A stretch of DNA of 64,000 nucleotides, taken from the NCBI GenBank assembly GCA_002005505.1, contig KV908400.1, forward strand, positions 150,535-214,534, written 5' to 3'. Numbering within the stretch: position 1 is the first letter of the stretch; each line of letters opens with the position of its first letter. Of the stretch, positions 23,079-35,185 are shown in pieces. The notes beneath the pieces are model-generated. The model saw only the letters and a program-made list of their open reading frames with translations, made no database searches and was not told the DNA's origin. A program made the position numbers and the translations under genes. The DNA is from Botryococcus braunii. Its lineage: Eukaryota; Chlorophyta; Trebouxiophyceae.

Positions 23079-23860
23079 TTATGTGCACGAGCCAGTGGAG
23101 ATGTAGGTGCACAGGGAGCTCCAGGACTGGATCTGCCCGCACGGCACGGCCAAGCAGGGCTTACTGGTGACATTGTCAGGGCGTTGGTTAGTGGCACCAC
23201 AGCGCGCATACGTGGCCAGCGCCGACACATCGGTGAGCGTAGACCCGCTGCCAGTGAAGGAGACAAAGCATTCCGTCCACGGCGGAGTGATGCCGTCCGC
23301 CAACCGCCCGAGCCCGGCAAGGCTTTGGAGACTTTGGAGTTCATTTCCAGTGATACCATATCCTGCGCATACGAGGTTTTGAAGGAACTCTAAGTTTGGG
23401 ATTTGCGCACCATAGTAGTAAAAAAATTGTATATCCCCTGTTACCACACGTAGCTTTGCCAGGCCAGTGCCTGGCACGACAGGGCCACCGCCTCTGTAAC
23501 GCAAATCTTTCACAACCTCCAGCTGGGGAAAAATATCGATTGCCCAAGGAGCAGACGCATCGTAATAGAGATTCAGGGTATCCTGGATGGTCTGAACATT
23601 CTGGAGGCCCATGGCTCGTAGAAATCCGGCTACATATGGAGTGTTTTGCTCAGCACTGGACGTCATGATGACCTCTACCGTTATGTTCACAGACCCGCAT
23701 TCTGGGAATGGAAAGATATTGCGGCAAGTGCAATCTCCATCGAGGCAACTGCCGGAATAGCAGGGAGGGCCGTTCCATTCGCAGAGTTCCATGCGACACG
23801 TTCCAAAGCCGTTATAACCAATCCAAATTTTTATAAAGCTCCAGACGGGCGACCAACACA
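23079..23860 (-). CDS. EGF-like + receptor-L-domain terminal exon, unit A
   Basis: Last exon of an inferred secreted receptor-like protein: acceptor CTTCTTGCAG at 23862-23861, phase 1, 259 residues to the stop. It opens with a Cys-rich EGF-like segment (CRMELCEW ... GDCTCRNIFPFPECGS; seven Cys). A receptor-L-domain/LRR-like fold follows, with PNLEFLQNLVCAGYGITG and SLQSLAGLGRLADGI, then a FTGSGSTLTDVSALA repeat and a short Cys-bearing tail (SSLCTYISTGSCT). NIT and NVT sequons suggest an extracellular location. The frame before the acceptor is not conserved between units, which supports the exon start. It differs from the B/C version at roughly 60 positions. Joining to the jacalin exon upstream is inferred from order and strand. 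Confidence 0.75.
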
Positions 23861-24163
23861 CTGCAAGAAGACCCCACCATGCCCCGTCAATTCGATCGTC
23901 TCGAGGAGCCCTGCATGCCGTGTTAGGATGGCCCTGAGGTGACAGGGTAACGTCCGGGTATTGTATGAAGGTCTCTTGTATTCAGTGCCCGGCAAACGTG
24001 CGCGTCTGTATAAAAGCCATATACACCGCTGATGGTGCTCATACACGAGAGGCAAACGCCATAAATTGCAGAGCAGGGAGGCAAAACATTCGAGTGCGAG
24101 GGCACGAAGTCAGCACAATACACTTCAGCTTGCAATTGTGACAGATCAAAACTACACGCGCAT

Positions 24164-24262
24164 GACAGGTCAGCAGGGGATCCTCCTGACAGGTCAGCAC
24201 GAGATCCCCCTGACAGGTCAGCACGAGACCCTCGTGGCAGCACAGGACCCACGTGGCAGCTA
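24164..24262. repeat. GACAGGTCAGCA minisatellite, unit A
   Basis: About four degenerate 24-27-bp units built on TGACAGGTCAGCACGAGATC. Equivalent at about 40098-40195 (B) and 55635-55732 (C). Confidence 0.7.
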
Positions 24263-24869
24263 AGCCAAAGGCCTTTGTGAATATACAATGTCAAACAAGA
24301 AACCTCGTGACAGGTAAGCACAAGCCTCAAAGGGCCCTTGTCAGCAGGAGCAGCAACTGCACTTACAAGGGGACGCAGGGGCTGGCACTGGCGTGTTGGG
24401 GCAAGTATCCACCCTTATTGTCGGCGGGGGCGGCGGGGGCCTCGGCACCTGCCCATAACCCCAGCTATGGCGATGAGACACCAAGACGCTGCATTGCAGG
24501 AAAGGGGGGTGGGGGGCTGGGAGGTTGGAGTTTGAGTTAGAGGCCCGACATCAAGGTTTTGCCAACTTGTTGCAAGAATGCAGAGGGACCTGCTCACTGC
24601 CGAGCCAGGTATGGTTTTGCAAGATTGCATTCTCATCAGCGAGCAATGAGTCCCCCAAGCACGAGCTCCGTAACTGTATTGGTGAGGATGTGCCATGTCT
24701 CCGACAGCAGCCTGGTGCCAAAAAACTCCGGAAAGAGAGAAAACAATACATTCTTGCAGTAACTTTGGAGAGTGACGACCCGAAAGTGGAGTATGAGGAG
24801 CGAGAGTAGGGAAAAGCCACTACCAAGCTTTTAAACTCTGGCTGAGCAGAAGTATCATCAAGTCAAGAG

Positions 24870-25705
<836 letters not shown>

Positions 25706-25711
25706 GGGCAC

Positions 25712-26392
25712 CGGGGGGACGGGCGGGGCGGAGGCGGAGACGGAGGTGGCCTGCGTGGAGGGGATAGGGGGGAGGGGACCGCGGAGGCGAGGGGCTTGGT
25801 GGAGGGCGCGGGGGAGGTGGAGGCCGCGGGCTTGGAGGGGGCGGGCGCGGGGGAGGTGGAGGCCGCGGGCTTGGAGGCTGTGGGCGCGGGGGAGGTGGAG
25901 AAGGAAATGCTGGGGGTGGTGGGCGTGGGGGAGGTGGGCGTGGGGGAGGTGGAGGTGGCGGTGATGGGGTGGCGGTGGCTGAGGTGGGCGTGGCGGTGAT
26001 GGGGGTGGCGGTGATGGGGGTGGCGGTGGCGGTGATGGGGGTGGCGGTGATGGGGGTGGCGGTGATGGGGGTGGCGGTGATGGGGGTGGCGGTGGGCTCG
26101 GAATGTCGGTCCAGAAGCCAATGGCAGTGAGGGCCAGCAAATCCTGCGAGGAGAGTCCTGCAAACGAGAAGATTCTTCCTGTGAAGGAGAACTGGCTCCC
26201 TCCAGGGGTACTGGCCCCGTAGGGACCCAGGGTGCGGCCAAAGCTGGTCACGAAGGTCAGCTGTTGGAGAACCTGGTCAAAGAAGCCGGAGGCTCCCACC
26301 AGCTCCTCCCCCGCCTGCAGTCGCACCTCCACAGAAGGGGCCCGCCCCAACGGAAAGCCCCGCACTGCTCCCTCCCTCGATGAGTACAGCGC
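25712..26392 (-). CDS. Jacalin-lectin + Ser/Pro-rich linker exon, unit A
   Basis: Acceptor GGCAG, exon starting GCG-CTG at 26392. The first ~97 codons read as the C-terminal two-thirds of a jacalin (mannose-binding) lectin domain: VEVRLQAGEELVGASG, LTFVTSFGRTLGPYG, SLDAIGFY-like ALTAIGFW. A linker of SPPPP repeats, then Pro/Ala/Ser-rich sequence, follows, as in hydroxyproline-rich wall proteins. The N-terminal third and any signal peptide must lie in upstream exons I could not find. The 3' end is approximate: a CCG|GTG donor candidate near 25712. Reading frame through the G-run-rich linker shifts between units, so the linker frame is uncertain. Confidence 0.7.
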
Positions 26393-28150
26393 CTGCCAGG
26401 ACAGCTATAGCATTTCAAAAAAGAGATCCCCCAGCTTCCTCTCGTCATCTAGACCTTTTACACACGATGAAACTGTGGTCCGTGCAGAGATTCATTTGAA
26501 CACTTTCCCAAAGAGGGGGAGGGGGGTGCTAGCAAACGTAGTAGCAAATAAATACACGCCACAGCACACAAATGTTAGCCAAGGCGTGAACAGACCTGTT
26601 GACTACAAGAGCCATGACCCCCACACTGACCAGTTCCCACAACGTTATGCCCACACAGGCTCCCACAATTATGGCACATAAGGTCCAGCTTTGGACACTG
26701 GTGTTTAAACTGACTTCAAGGAGCCATGTGTATGATGGCGTGCCAATCATAATCACTGTGCACATGGAGCAAATTACAACAAAATGCTGACAAGATTTAC
26801 TGAGGGTTCGAAGAGCAATGGGTTAGAGGAAAATGTGACGCGCAGGAACTTTAAACATTTGTAGGGCAGTACACCAAGAATGTGTGGGGCAGTACACCAA
26901 CCCATTCAGCACAAGCAACAAATCGGTCTGAAACTCTGGCACGCGTGAGACGGCCCGGACAGATAGACTTAAAGCATTATGGAAAAGGTGAAAGAATATA
27001 TACATATACTCCATTGCCTTTGTCTCCCTGCTATTATAGTAGTATTTTTGGGAAAGGAAAAGTATCAACCACCAACCCCCTTCCTTTTCAGAAGGGAAGA
27101 GGAAGGATCTTCCCTTTGCCATCATGTTCGTCCCAGTCTCTTGAGAATGAAGTTGAAGCAGGAAAAGAAAGGCAAAAGAACGGAAGAGATGGGGAAGGGT
27201 CTTGCTCTTCAACACCCTTTTGATTTCAATCTTCCCAAGGAGGAGGGCTGTACAGATCTGGGTGTATACATGCGAGGACAATGAAGGAGGGGAATGCCCA
27301 CCATTTCTGCTACATGTTAGCAGAAGTATTAGTGAAACTGATGAAGTAATACATGGCAGCTTTGGAGAGCAGAGGCTGGAGAAACGATCTTGTGGTCATG
27401 GTGGGTGTTTCTTGAGGAAAGTGGGTGTCTACGCACCTGAAAGCCCATAATGACGGGGGTGGACGAACTGGAGGAAGTGCTGTCCATGCATCCCCCAACC
27501 CACAATCGCACTCCCGATATGGCTGGCCAAAGCACACCAACCCCATGCTCTTAGCATATCATTGCTGACAAATCAAGAACCAGCTGTCAACTTTGAAAAT
27601 GGTGCAGTGTCCTGCCAACCAAGTTTCCGTCTGATGTGGCTCAGAGTGTCCTTTGCCTGTTAGCGGCGCGCAGCAATAATGGTCACTGCTTCAAGCATTG
27701 GCGCATAGCAATATTGCTTAATGCTTCAAGAGTTGGAGCATAGCAATATTGGTTACTGCTTCATCTTTTCTTCCACTGCCTTCAGGTCGGTATGGGTTTC
27801 AAGAGGTCATCCTCCCTCCACACTTCCGTCACTATGAAACATGGACATGGAGTGGCAGGACGAGTTCCTCTCATGTACGTCTCAATCGTCAATAAAAAGG
27901 TTTGATACGTCCTGTAGTGCCAGTGCCACCCTACATGTAGTGTGTCCCTATGAACCACTGATCAATCCTGGTGAGGTTCCCTATCTACGACTTTGACATT
28001 TCTTGGCAATCAAGCGCAGGCGCCGGCAGGATGGGGGACAGGTTCGAGGCAGAAGACGATCGTTTGGATATTGATCTGGAAGGCATTAATGGCATTAATA
28101 TTGTGGAAGGCAGGGAAGGATATACATCAGGAAAGGCTGGAAGGGATTAG
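26393..28150. other. Upstream region of the jacalin exon, unit A
   Basis: No exon could be assigned on the minus strand. A plus-strand polypyrimidine tract with TTTTCAG (about 27080-27091) precedes an open stretch, but its frame is not sustained. Three degenerate about 42-bp copies of GCGCATAGCAATATTG lie at 27660-27770. Confidence 0.4.
27660..27770. repeat. ~42-bp minisatellite (x3), unit A
   Basis: Units contain GCATAGCAATATTGGTTACT followed by GCTTCA. Equivalent at about 43135-43240 (B) and 58676-58781 (C). Confidence 0.75.
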
Positions 28151-28184
28151 GAAAGGGTTTGAAACAGCAAATCGGTTTCCAGCT

Positions 28185-28440
28185 TGGAGGGACGGCTGCT
28201 GCAGAACTCTTGATGGCTTTTAAAGGAAGAGAAGAGAAGTTTCACAGCAGTTTGATGGTACTGGCTAGAAGACAGGGTTCTGGTGCAGTTCGAAGGTCCC
28301 AAGAGAAGAGAGGTTATCCAGCAGTTCGATGGTTTCGCATAAAAGGAAGAATTTGCAGCAGTTTGATGGTTCCATTCTGGAGAGAGGGTTTGCAGCGGTT
28401 CGATGCTTCCGAGTAGAAGAAAGGGCTTGCAGCCGTGTAA
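28185..28440. repeat. ~45-bp GCAGTTCGATGGTTCC minisatellite, unit A
   Basis: Degenerate tandem units around GCAGCAGTTCGATGGTTCC. Unit A has one more repeat than B (about 43790-43985) and C (about 59330-59526). Confidence 0.75.
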
Positions 28441-28675
28441 TGGAGCCCAGCAGTGCCTGCCAAAAAACAGCCTGAAGCATCCCCCCTCCAAACCACCCCC
28501 CCCCCCCAAAAAAAAGAAGAAAAACAACAGGGGGTCAAAGTGCCCAAATGAGGGCCCTGGCATCCCAGCTTGGACCCTCATCCATGCACTTCAAACTACA
28601 AGGGAGGTTTTGAAGCAGTGAACTGGTTCGAGCTAGAAGCCAAGCTTCTCAATTTCCGAAATCGCGACGTCATCC

Positions 28676-29100
28676 ACGGCAATGACAGACCAGGAGCCGC
28701 ACCAGTTCTCATAGGCCCAGCATCCCGGGAAATGACAGAGTACGGGCCTCACCATCCAAGTAAATCCACCATTGATATCCCAGGAAACGACAGAGGAGGG
28801 GCCTCACCCATTCAAAGCATGAGACCGCCACTGACATCCCAGGTAATCACTTTCAGGGCCCCACCAAAACCAAGTCGTGCTATCATCCCAGCCAATCATG
28901 ACTAGGGCCCCACCATCCAAAGGAAAACCACCATTGTTATTCCAGGCAACGACAGACCAGGGGCCTCACCACCTCAAGTCGTGCCATCATTTTATATTCC
29001 AGGCAATGACAGAATAGGAGCGCAAGGAGCGCCACTGTCCCAGGCAATGACAGAAGAGGGCCCCACCATCCCAAGTCGCGCCATCATCCCAGGCAATCAC
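28676..29100. repeat. ~55-bp CCCAGGCAATGACAGA minisatellite, unit A
   Basis: Degenerate units with TCCCAGGCAATGACAGA, GGGCCTCACCATCC and AAGTCGTGCCATCA. Equivalent at about 44216-44640 (B) and 59757-60181 (C). Confidence 0.8.
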
Positions 29101-29153
29101 AGTTCCCCCGAGGCGGCCGTACAGGGGAGACAGTGAACTGCTTTCATTTGCAG

Positions 29154-29294
29154 GCGGAAGCGGCTTCCGGGGCAGCTGCATCCGCGATGGGCCTGCCGCA
29201 TTCCAGCTCCCCTCTGAAACCCTCTGAGAACAGACCAAGGCAGTGCCAGGGTTGTGGGTTATACTCTACTGCAGAGTTTCAGGCTCAGATTTGA
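29154..29294 (+). other. Possible orphan plus-strand exon
   Basis: TTTCATTTGCAG precedes a 46-codon frame ending TGA (29292). It is Ala/Ser-rich and then has RQCQGCGLYSTAEF. It is identical at 44692-44832 and 60233-60373. No upstream exon found and no family recognised. Confidence 0.18.
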
Positions 29295-31600
29295 GCTCCT
29301 ATACAGCATCATCTAATACGCAAGGCAAGGGAGCCCAGCCACTGACATCCTCCTAAATATGCCTGTTGTTTTCACCTGCAGAATTTGACAGGCCGCCGTA
29401 TTCACTTTTGCCCGGGGCGCTAGGGTCAGTTTTGAGGATGCCGCTGGTTGTCAAATCCTGTACCGCAGCGGGATCTGCTTGCATCAGCTGCCGCCCCTCA
29501 TGTTCCTATCCAAGCCGCACCATAGCTTGAACACATGAGTCCACAAATTCAGTCAAGATGTGCATGAGATTCGAAGGTTGCTTAGTACCCAGACGAGTGT
29601 GCGTATACGAGCAACATACCAGTATGCAGTAAAATACTGTACATGCCACATGAGGGATAATGTACCAGCCCATTCCTGGAAAGGTCAGATGCAGTTGTTT
29701 GGGATGTAAACATTGAAAAGCCACCACCATTTGATGTTTGAAGCAGATTTAAGTGTATGTTGCATGCGTGTAACATTGGGTCCCTGTCCGGTAAGGAAAC
29801 CAAATTTTAGACATGAGTTTTGGACAAACTTGGGTTAACTGCTATGGAGTTGCATGGGTTCATGAGCCACCAGTCCTCACACATCTGAGAACTAGCAAAC
29901 CATAGTGGTGTTTCATAGAATCTGAAGAAAGGTTAGTCATGTGAGAGCTGCAGAGCTTCAGATACCCCTTGTTGCAAGTCCAATTTGATCATGATCTATT
30001 GGGTTGTAGCTGGCCAACTTGAACTCGGTTTGGGCCTACCACTAGTCCAAAAATACTAGTGCATGGGCTTTATCTGTCCGTGTGACATTATCAACGGGCA
30101 CCCTGATGCTTCTACTGTTACCAGCTTGGTAGTCGGATCTTTTCAAGACATCCGACTACTATCTGTTTTCTCATCCAGCAAATTTGTTTTCTCATCCTCA
30201 AAATGGTTTCCTCCAAAGTTGGAGTTCTGGTTAACACATGTTACTACTCCATGTGTCACTGCCAATACCTAGAGTTTTTAACAAGGGCCAGTGGCATGCG
30301 TACAATTCCATTGCAAAATTGAATGCAGCAGGCTGGCCATTAATGAAACTGGGATTGTTCCAGGATATAGCAATCCTGGCACCCGCTGTACAATCTATGT
30401 CATGACCTAATCACGACAGTTGGCTCCCAACCATGGGCTGCAGCACAAGGTTCATTCCAGGGTACCATTTCTAAGAGACCAATGGTCAAGTATAGTTCGT
30501 ACTTAGCAACTAGTTCAAATGACACATATTTGTCATCGTAAGGGGCATGTACGTGAAGTGTATAGCATCAACAATGTATGCACAGTTCTTAAAACGAAAA
30601 TCGGTGACGTCAATTAGAAAGGCAGCCAAAGCTTCTTCCGGTGAATACAAGATTTTAACAGCGAAAAGCTTGACGCGCTGACCTTCAAGAACGACCTAGA
30701 GGCTAGGGTAGAGGCTCCTCACCAAGAAAGGACTTGCTGAGGAAGGACTCGGGCCCATGGTCATTCCAGTGGGAAGCGTGAAAGCAAGGAAAACTGCCAA
30801 GCTAGATACCAAACTTAAACGTGCCCGCTTTGGACTCGTGAGGTGTGTCATTTTCCCGCCTCGGCGATAACTGCAACACTTCCGCCCACAGCAAATAAGT
30901 ATTTGGCGCATTCTACTAATCTACTCGTAACATTGATCATCTGGACTGATGTCCAGTTCTCATTTTTATCGGGGACAAGCAAACGGTTTGATATACTCTC
31001 AAACGGGTTGCCCGGGCACTACGACTCGAACTGAACTTGGGCTCGAGTGTGAAGGGTCAAACGGGAGTGATTCAGAATTAATATGCAGTAAACACGCGCG
31101 ATATCCCGTGGAAATTTGTGATGGGAGACATTGAGGTGGATGTCTTTCCGTCTAAAATCCAACCAGCGTAAGATCCAACCATTCCGTTATCAGAACTGCG
31201 TTTGTTCTAGTACAGTATTGCAAACAATGTTAATCAAGGAGATTACTTCAAATCGGGGTGCACCTCGGGTTGTTACGCACAACCCTTCCCAGATCTGGAT
31301 CTATGTGTAGCCACATAAGAATTTGTGTGTCCACATCATTCACAAGCCAAAGGAACACAGCAGCAAGATGTCGTCATAAGTGCTATATTCAAGTGAAGTT
31401 TTTCTGCCCCAGTACAGTAGCCGCGGCGATGGATTAATGCAGAGCAGTCTGGCCTTCCCCGCCAATTTTGAATATCGATCACATGGCTGGGTCACCGCAC
31501 GTGGCTGCTTTCAGATGCTATCGAAGCTGTCGCACCGTGCACTCAAATGCCCGGCCATGTTTGGCCGTTAGGGGACTCAAGAGCAATGGAGGCCCCTGAG
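29295..31600. other. Second-half spacer of unit A
   Basis: No gene recognised; ORFs under 75 codons only. At 29436-29513 a stretch resembles the sequence at 20739-20818 just before and within the unit start (GAGGATGCCGCTGGTTGT). Equivalent in B 44833-47139 and C 60374-62680. Confidence 0.5.
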
Positions 31601-31627
31601 GTCTTCCGCACAAAACTACCTCAGCTG

Positions 31628-31718
31628 AAATTGACTGACTAGGACTCATCTATTGTAGTAGAAGGGTCATCTGCAGATTCCGTTCTACTACAATAGATGA
31701 GTCCTAGTCAGTCAATTT
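31628..31718. repeat. Perfect 36-bp hairpin, unit A
   Basis: Arms 31628-31663 and 31683-31718 are exact reverse complements (ending GTAGTAGAA / TTCTACTAC), with a 19-nt loop. Confidence 0.9.
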
Positions 31719-31911
31719 AGGGACACAATTTGCCCGCCTAAACACCATAGAAACTTCCTAAGGCGTGTTTCACTCATGTAATTACAACATGTTATAACAT
31801 GACTGAATATTGTGTCTGTCATAGAAATGCCCCTCCACAGTGAGGTCCGTGTAGGAGGGAAGGAGGGAAGGAATATTGCATCCAGCTAGGACGGAAGGAA
31901 GGAAGGAAGCT

Positions 31912-32106
31912 GAAGGCATTCCAGGCCCGTCAAATGTTTCAGCGGCGGTGACTTGGCCATTCTCCATTATCTAGTTATCAGTATTGTTATCCGTGTTATA
32001 GCATAGTATTATTCCAACTAGGTTCTCACATACCGTGGTTTTATCCGTCTGCATCTCATCATGCCTTCTGGGCTGGATTGATGTAATTCTTTCTTCTTTC
32101 TTAAGG
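31912..32106 (+). mobile_element. Non-LTR retrotransposon 3' end fragment (first), unit A
   Basis: This 195-bp segment repeats, with few changes, the 3' end of the element at 32926-33117. It covers the last codons (TTTCAGCGGCGGTGA), the UTR, and the terminus GGCTGGATTGATGTAATTCT. It marks an independent, 5'-truncated insertion just upstream of the longer one. Confidence 0.7.
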
Positions 32107-32164
32107 AAGGAACCGTACTTCCAATATTACATCCAGGAGCAGCCATGGCCGGTGAAGAGGACGG

Positions 32165-33117
32165 CACTACGAAAACTTGGAAAATGACTTTCTTAGTATG
32201 CTGCGCATGATCATTGGGGTCCGGCGCACGGTTAGAACAGATGTCCTTCTGTGTGAGCTTGGCATCCGGCCACTTCGACATCAATGGTTGAAGCGCATGG
32301 CAGCGTTTTGGAATTCTCGTTGTGACCTCCCAGAGGATCACATGTATGCGAATATTCTTAGGGACTCATGCTACTATGGAGTCACGACACATAGTTTAAC
32401 TTGGGCAGGCTCGTTCATGCGTCCCTTGAGAAAACTTGGGTACCCCTATCCGGTGGACTGTCGTAGCCGTCATGATGTGGACATGGAGACTTTCAGGGCA
32501 ATACTCACTAGTGTCCAGCGGCTCTCGGGATTGCACATATCTCCTAGATTAGCACCTAAGGACCCCCAGTTATGCACTTGTCTTGGATGGATCGCCCGAA
32601 CAAGGCCGATTCAACGTGAAATACTGTTGTCTCTTCCAGTTAGTGTTATAACCTAATTAGGCGTGTTAGGCAATTTTGTAAGTTTCGTCTTGGAGTCCAT
32701 GACTTACCTATTGATGTAGGAAGACGCACCCATATCCCTCGTTCACAGCGTTTATGTGACATGTGTGGCATAGCGGTGGGGGATGAGCATCATTTTGTGT
32801 TTCATTGCCTCGCACTTGCTCAGGTTCGGGACCTCTACCCACATTTGTTATCGTCCCTCTATTGGTCACTACGTAAATTCATTTGGCAAGAGGATCAGAG
32901 TACGGTTGTTAATTTTATCTTTGATGCATTCAAGGCCCGCCAAGCGTTTCAGCGGCGGTGACCTGGCCATTCTCCATTACACAGTTATCAGTATTGTTAT
33001 CCGTGTTATAGCATAGTATTATTCCAACTAGGTTCTCACATACTGTTGGATTATCCGTCTGCATCTCATCATGCCCTCTGGGCTGGATTGATGTAATTCT
33101 TTCCCCTTTTTCCTTAC
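32165..33117 (+). pseudogene. Non-LTR retrotransposon ORF2 C-terminal remnant, plus strand, unit A
   Basis: Two frames separated by a stop or frameshift (about 32171-32656 and 32657-32961). The first has VRRTVRTDVLLCELGIRPL; the second has [15 protein letters not shown] and the C-terminal Cys/His cluster [18 protein letters not shown]. These are the post-RT segment and zinc-binding tail of LINE-type ORF2 proteins. The RT itself is missing (5' truncation). A short 3' UTR ends GATGTAATTCTTTC. Confidence 0.8.
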
Positions 33118-33210
33118 AATGAATGACGTCATTCATTGTATTCGTCCCATGTCTAGGCAACTAAGGTCGCACAGCAAATGGGAGAGTTAGATAGCTCTCA
33201 AGTGCTCTCG

Positions 33211-34548
33211 TCACAGATTTGGCAACCCCTCGAAGGTATTCTTGCCACATAAACGCTTGTACAGATCGACTCCGTTATTGAAAGAGATGCAGAATTTGCT
33301 GCCGTACATGTTGTACAGCGAAGCACGTGAAGAAAAGATGATGCTCGTCACCAACGAGCTCTTCGGAGCACCTCGTGCAAACCCTCTGGTCTCGAGGGAT
33401 GCCTTGTTGTCTACCTTTATCAATAGGAAGGTCATGACACCCTTATCTAAATTGCATAAAGGTCCTATCAATGTACTATCAGGAAGGTGGAGTTTGAGCG
33501 CACACTTACGGCGAGGCACATGAGGCGGACGAGCGAACTAACTTTGGTTTCTGCAGAATAAGGCTCTAAAGGATGCACAAGAGCGAGGGGAGATGTCTAG
33601 GTCATCCCATAATCATGCCGCGTTTCCAATCTAAAAGGTCCTGTACGTGCGAAGTGTCAATCTGTAAGGCTCTATCAAACCGCACGTGGTTAGCTATGTA
33701 GTATCCTAGTTTCGTAAGTTGTTGCATAAGGGTACCCGAAAAGGTTTCTCGGCCTTCTACTATTGCCAATGTAGTGTCATGCATGAGGACCCTGTAGTGC
33801 AATGAATCAGGTCTCATGGCCGCTATATTGTTCCAAAACATAACCATGCAAAGTATCCAAGTTGACCACAATGAAAATATGTTTAATTCACAATTAATTA
33901 TTTCCTCTGGGATTCTCCGACGCACCCGCAAAATCTGAGCTAGGACCCGCTTGTGCGCATCCAATAGAGGCGTACTACTAGGTTCCCCGAGGACAACTGT
34001 TTGCCTTGAAGGCATCTGAGGCCCGGACTTCACACCCGTAGGAGATAAGGCGTGGTAGGCAAGCTAAGTACAGTTCTGTCATGAGAATCATTGACATGTT
34101 GCACCCGAGTTTGCTCTAGTAAGGTCTTCCCATGCTATCCAGAAGCTCTGCTTTAGGCTTTAAATGTCGGCTTGAAGGCCTTTGTTGGCATGAATATGTA
34201 ACCCAAGGTATTTGACTTCCTGTACCGGAGTAATTGTAACCCCTGCAAACTTGTAGAGGGGTAGGGAGTGTCTGAGGGCCTGGATATACTAAAGGGTATT
34301 GTGTCTTGGCCCCGTTTAGGCTCATGTCTATACTCTTACACTATTCTTGAGTAGCATTCACCAATAATTGTAGGTCTTCAACAGTAGGCGCGACGAGAAC
34401 AAAATCGTCGGCAAAACCCAGCACTCGGAAACGTATTTTATCGTATCGTGTGCCATCACGTAACTGAAGGGCAGCCGTGGGACAATGGTGTGCAAGATAC
34501 GGACGGACGGACGGAATGGAAAGGAAAGAAAAGAATTACATCAATCCA
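33211..34548 (-). pseudogene. Non-LTR retrotransposon RT and C-terminal remnant, minus strand, unit A
   Basis: Broken reading frames on the minus strand carry, in order: the RT catalytic box GFADDFVLVA (FADD codons 34415-34404), MSLNGAKTQ, a thumb-like VQEVKYLGLHIHANKG, RIPEEIINCELNIF, and the zinc tail CTRCSEELVGDEHHLFFTC. Frameshifts and stops make it non-functional. A separate minus-strand 3' tail (GGCTGGATTGATGTAATTCT) sits at about 34523-34548. It is a relative of the plus-strand remnant but clearly diverged. Confidence 0.8.
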
Positions 34549-35185
34549 GCCGCAATGGAAGACAAATGCAGTATGTTACACCTTATACACAACAGTGCCA
34601 ACTTGGCAGTGCCAAGCCACCCAGGCAAGCAATACTGTTTTGCCAGGAAATCAGAAGAATGCCTTTGAATTAGTCCATCATTTGAACTTTTAAGTCATTA
34701 CAGAATATCAGTCCTTTCCTACAACATGAGCATAAATAACGGATAATTTAAATGTATACTCTCTGATTGTCAAAACAAGTGAAGTGGGTTTACGATAACA
34801 TCTAGAGCATACTATATAACCCCGGTACATTTTATTGACAGTACATGTGAACGGTTCTGTCGAATCGGTTGCCCATGCGGTACTGATAGCCCATCTGATG
34901 CCAAAATCACTCCTTTTCACATGCCGCCGGACGGCTGGATATGCTTTCCTTAACAACGAATAACATGTAAACATATTTATTAAAGGGTTTGGGGGAATGG
35001 GGCTCATGCTCCGGCAGACATAGCCGAAGAGCCTTGGCAAGTGTGCTGCCAATCGCCTTTCAGCATGTGTTATGGTTATGTGTGTCCATGGCCCCTGGCT
35101 TCAACGTACCAGCAGGTAGCTACATGCTAAAGGATCCTATATAGGATATGCGGTTCGCGGGTAGGAGGTCCTTCATCTGTCCTCT

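Noticed and set aside
28987..29238. WDDG-containing minus-strand ORF as the missing jacalin N-terminus
   Set aside because: The motif comes from the CCCAGGCAATGACAGA minisatellite and recurs as a repeat by-product.
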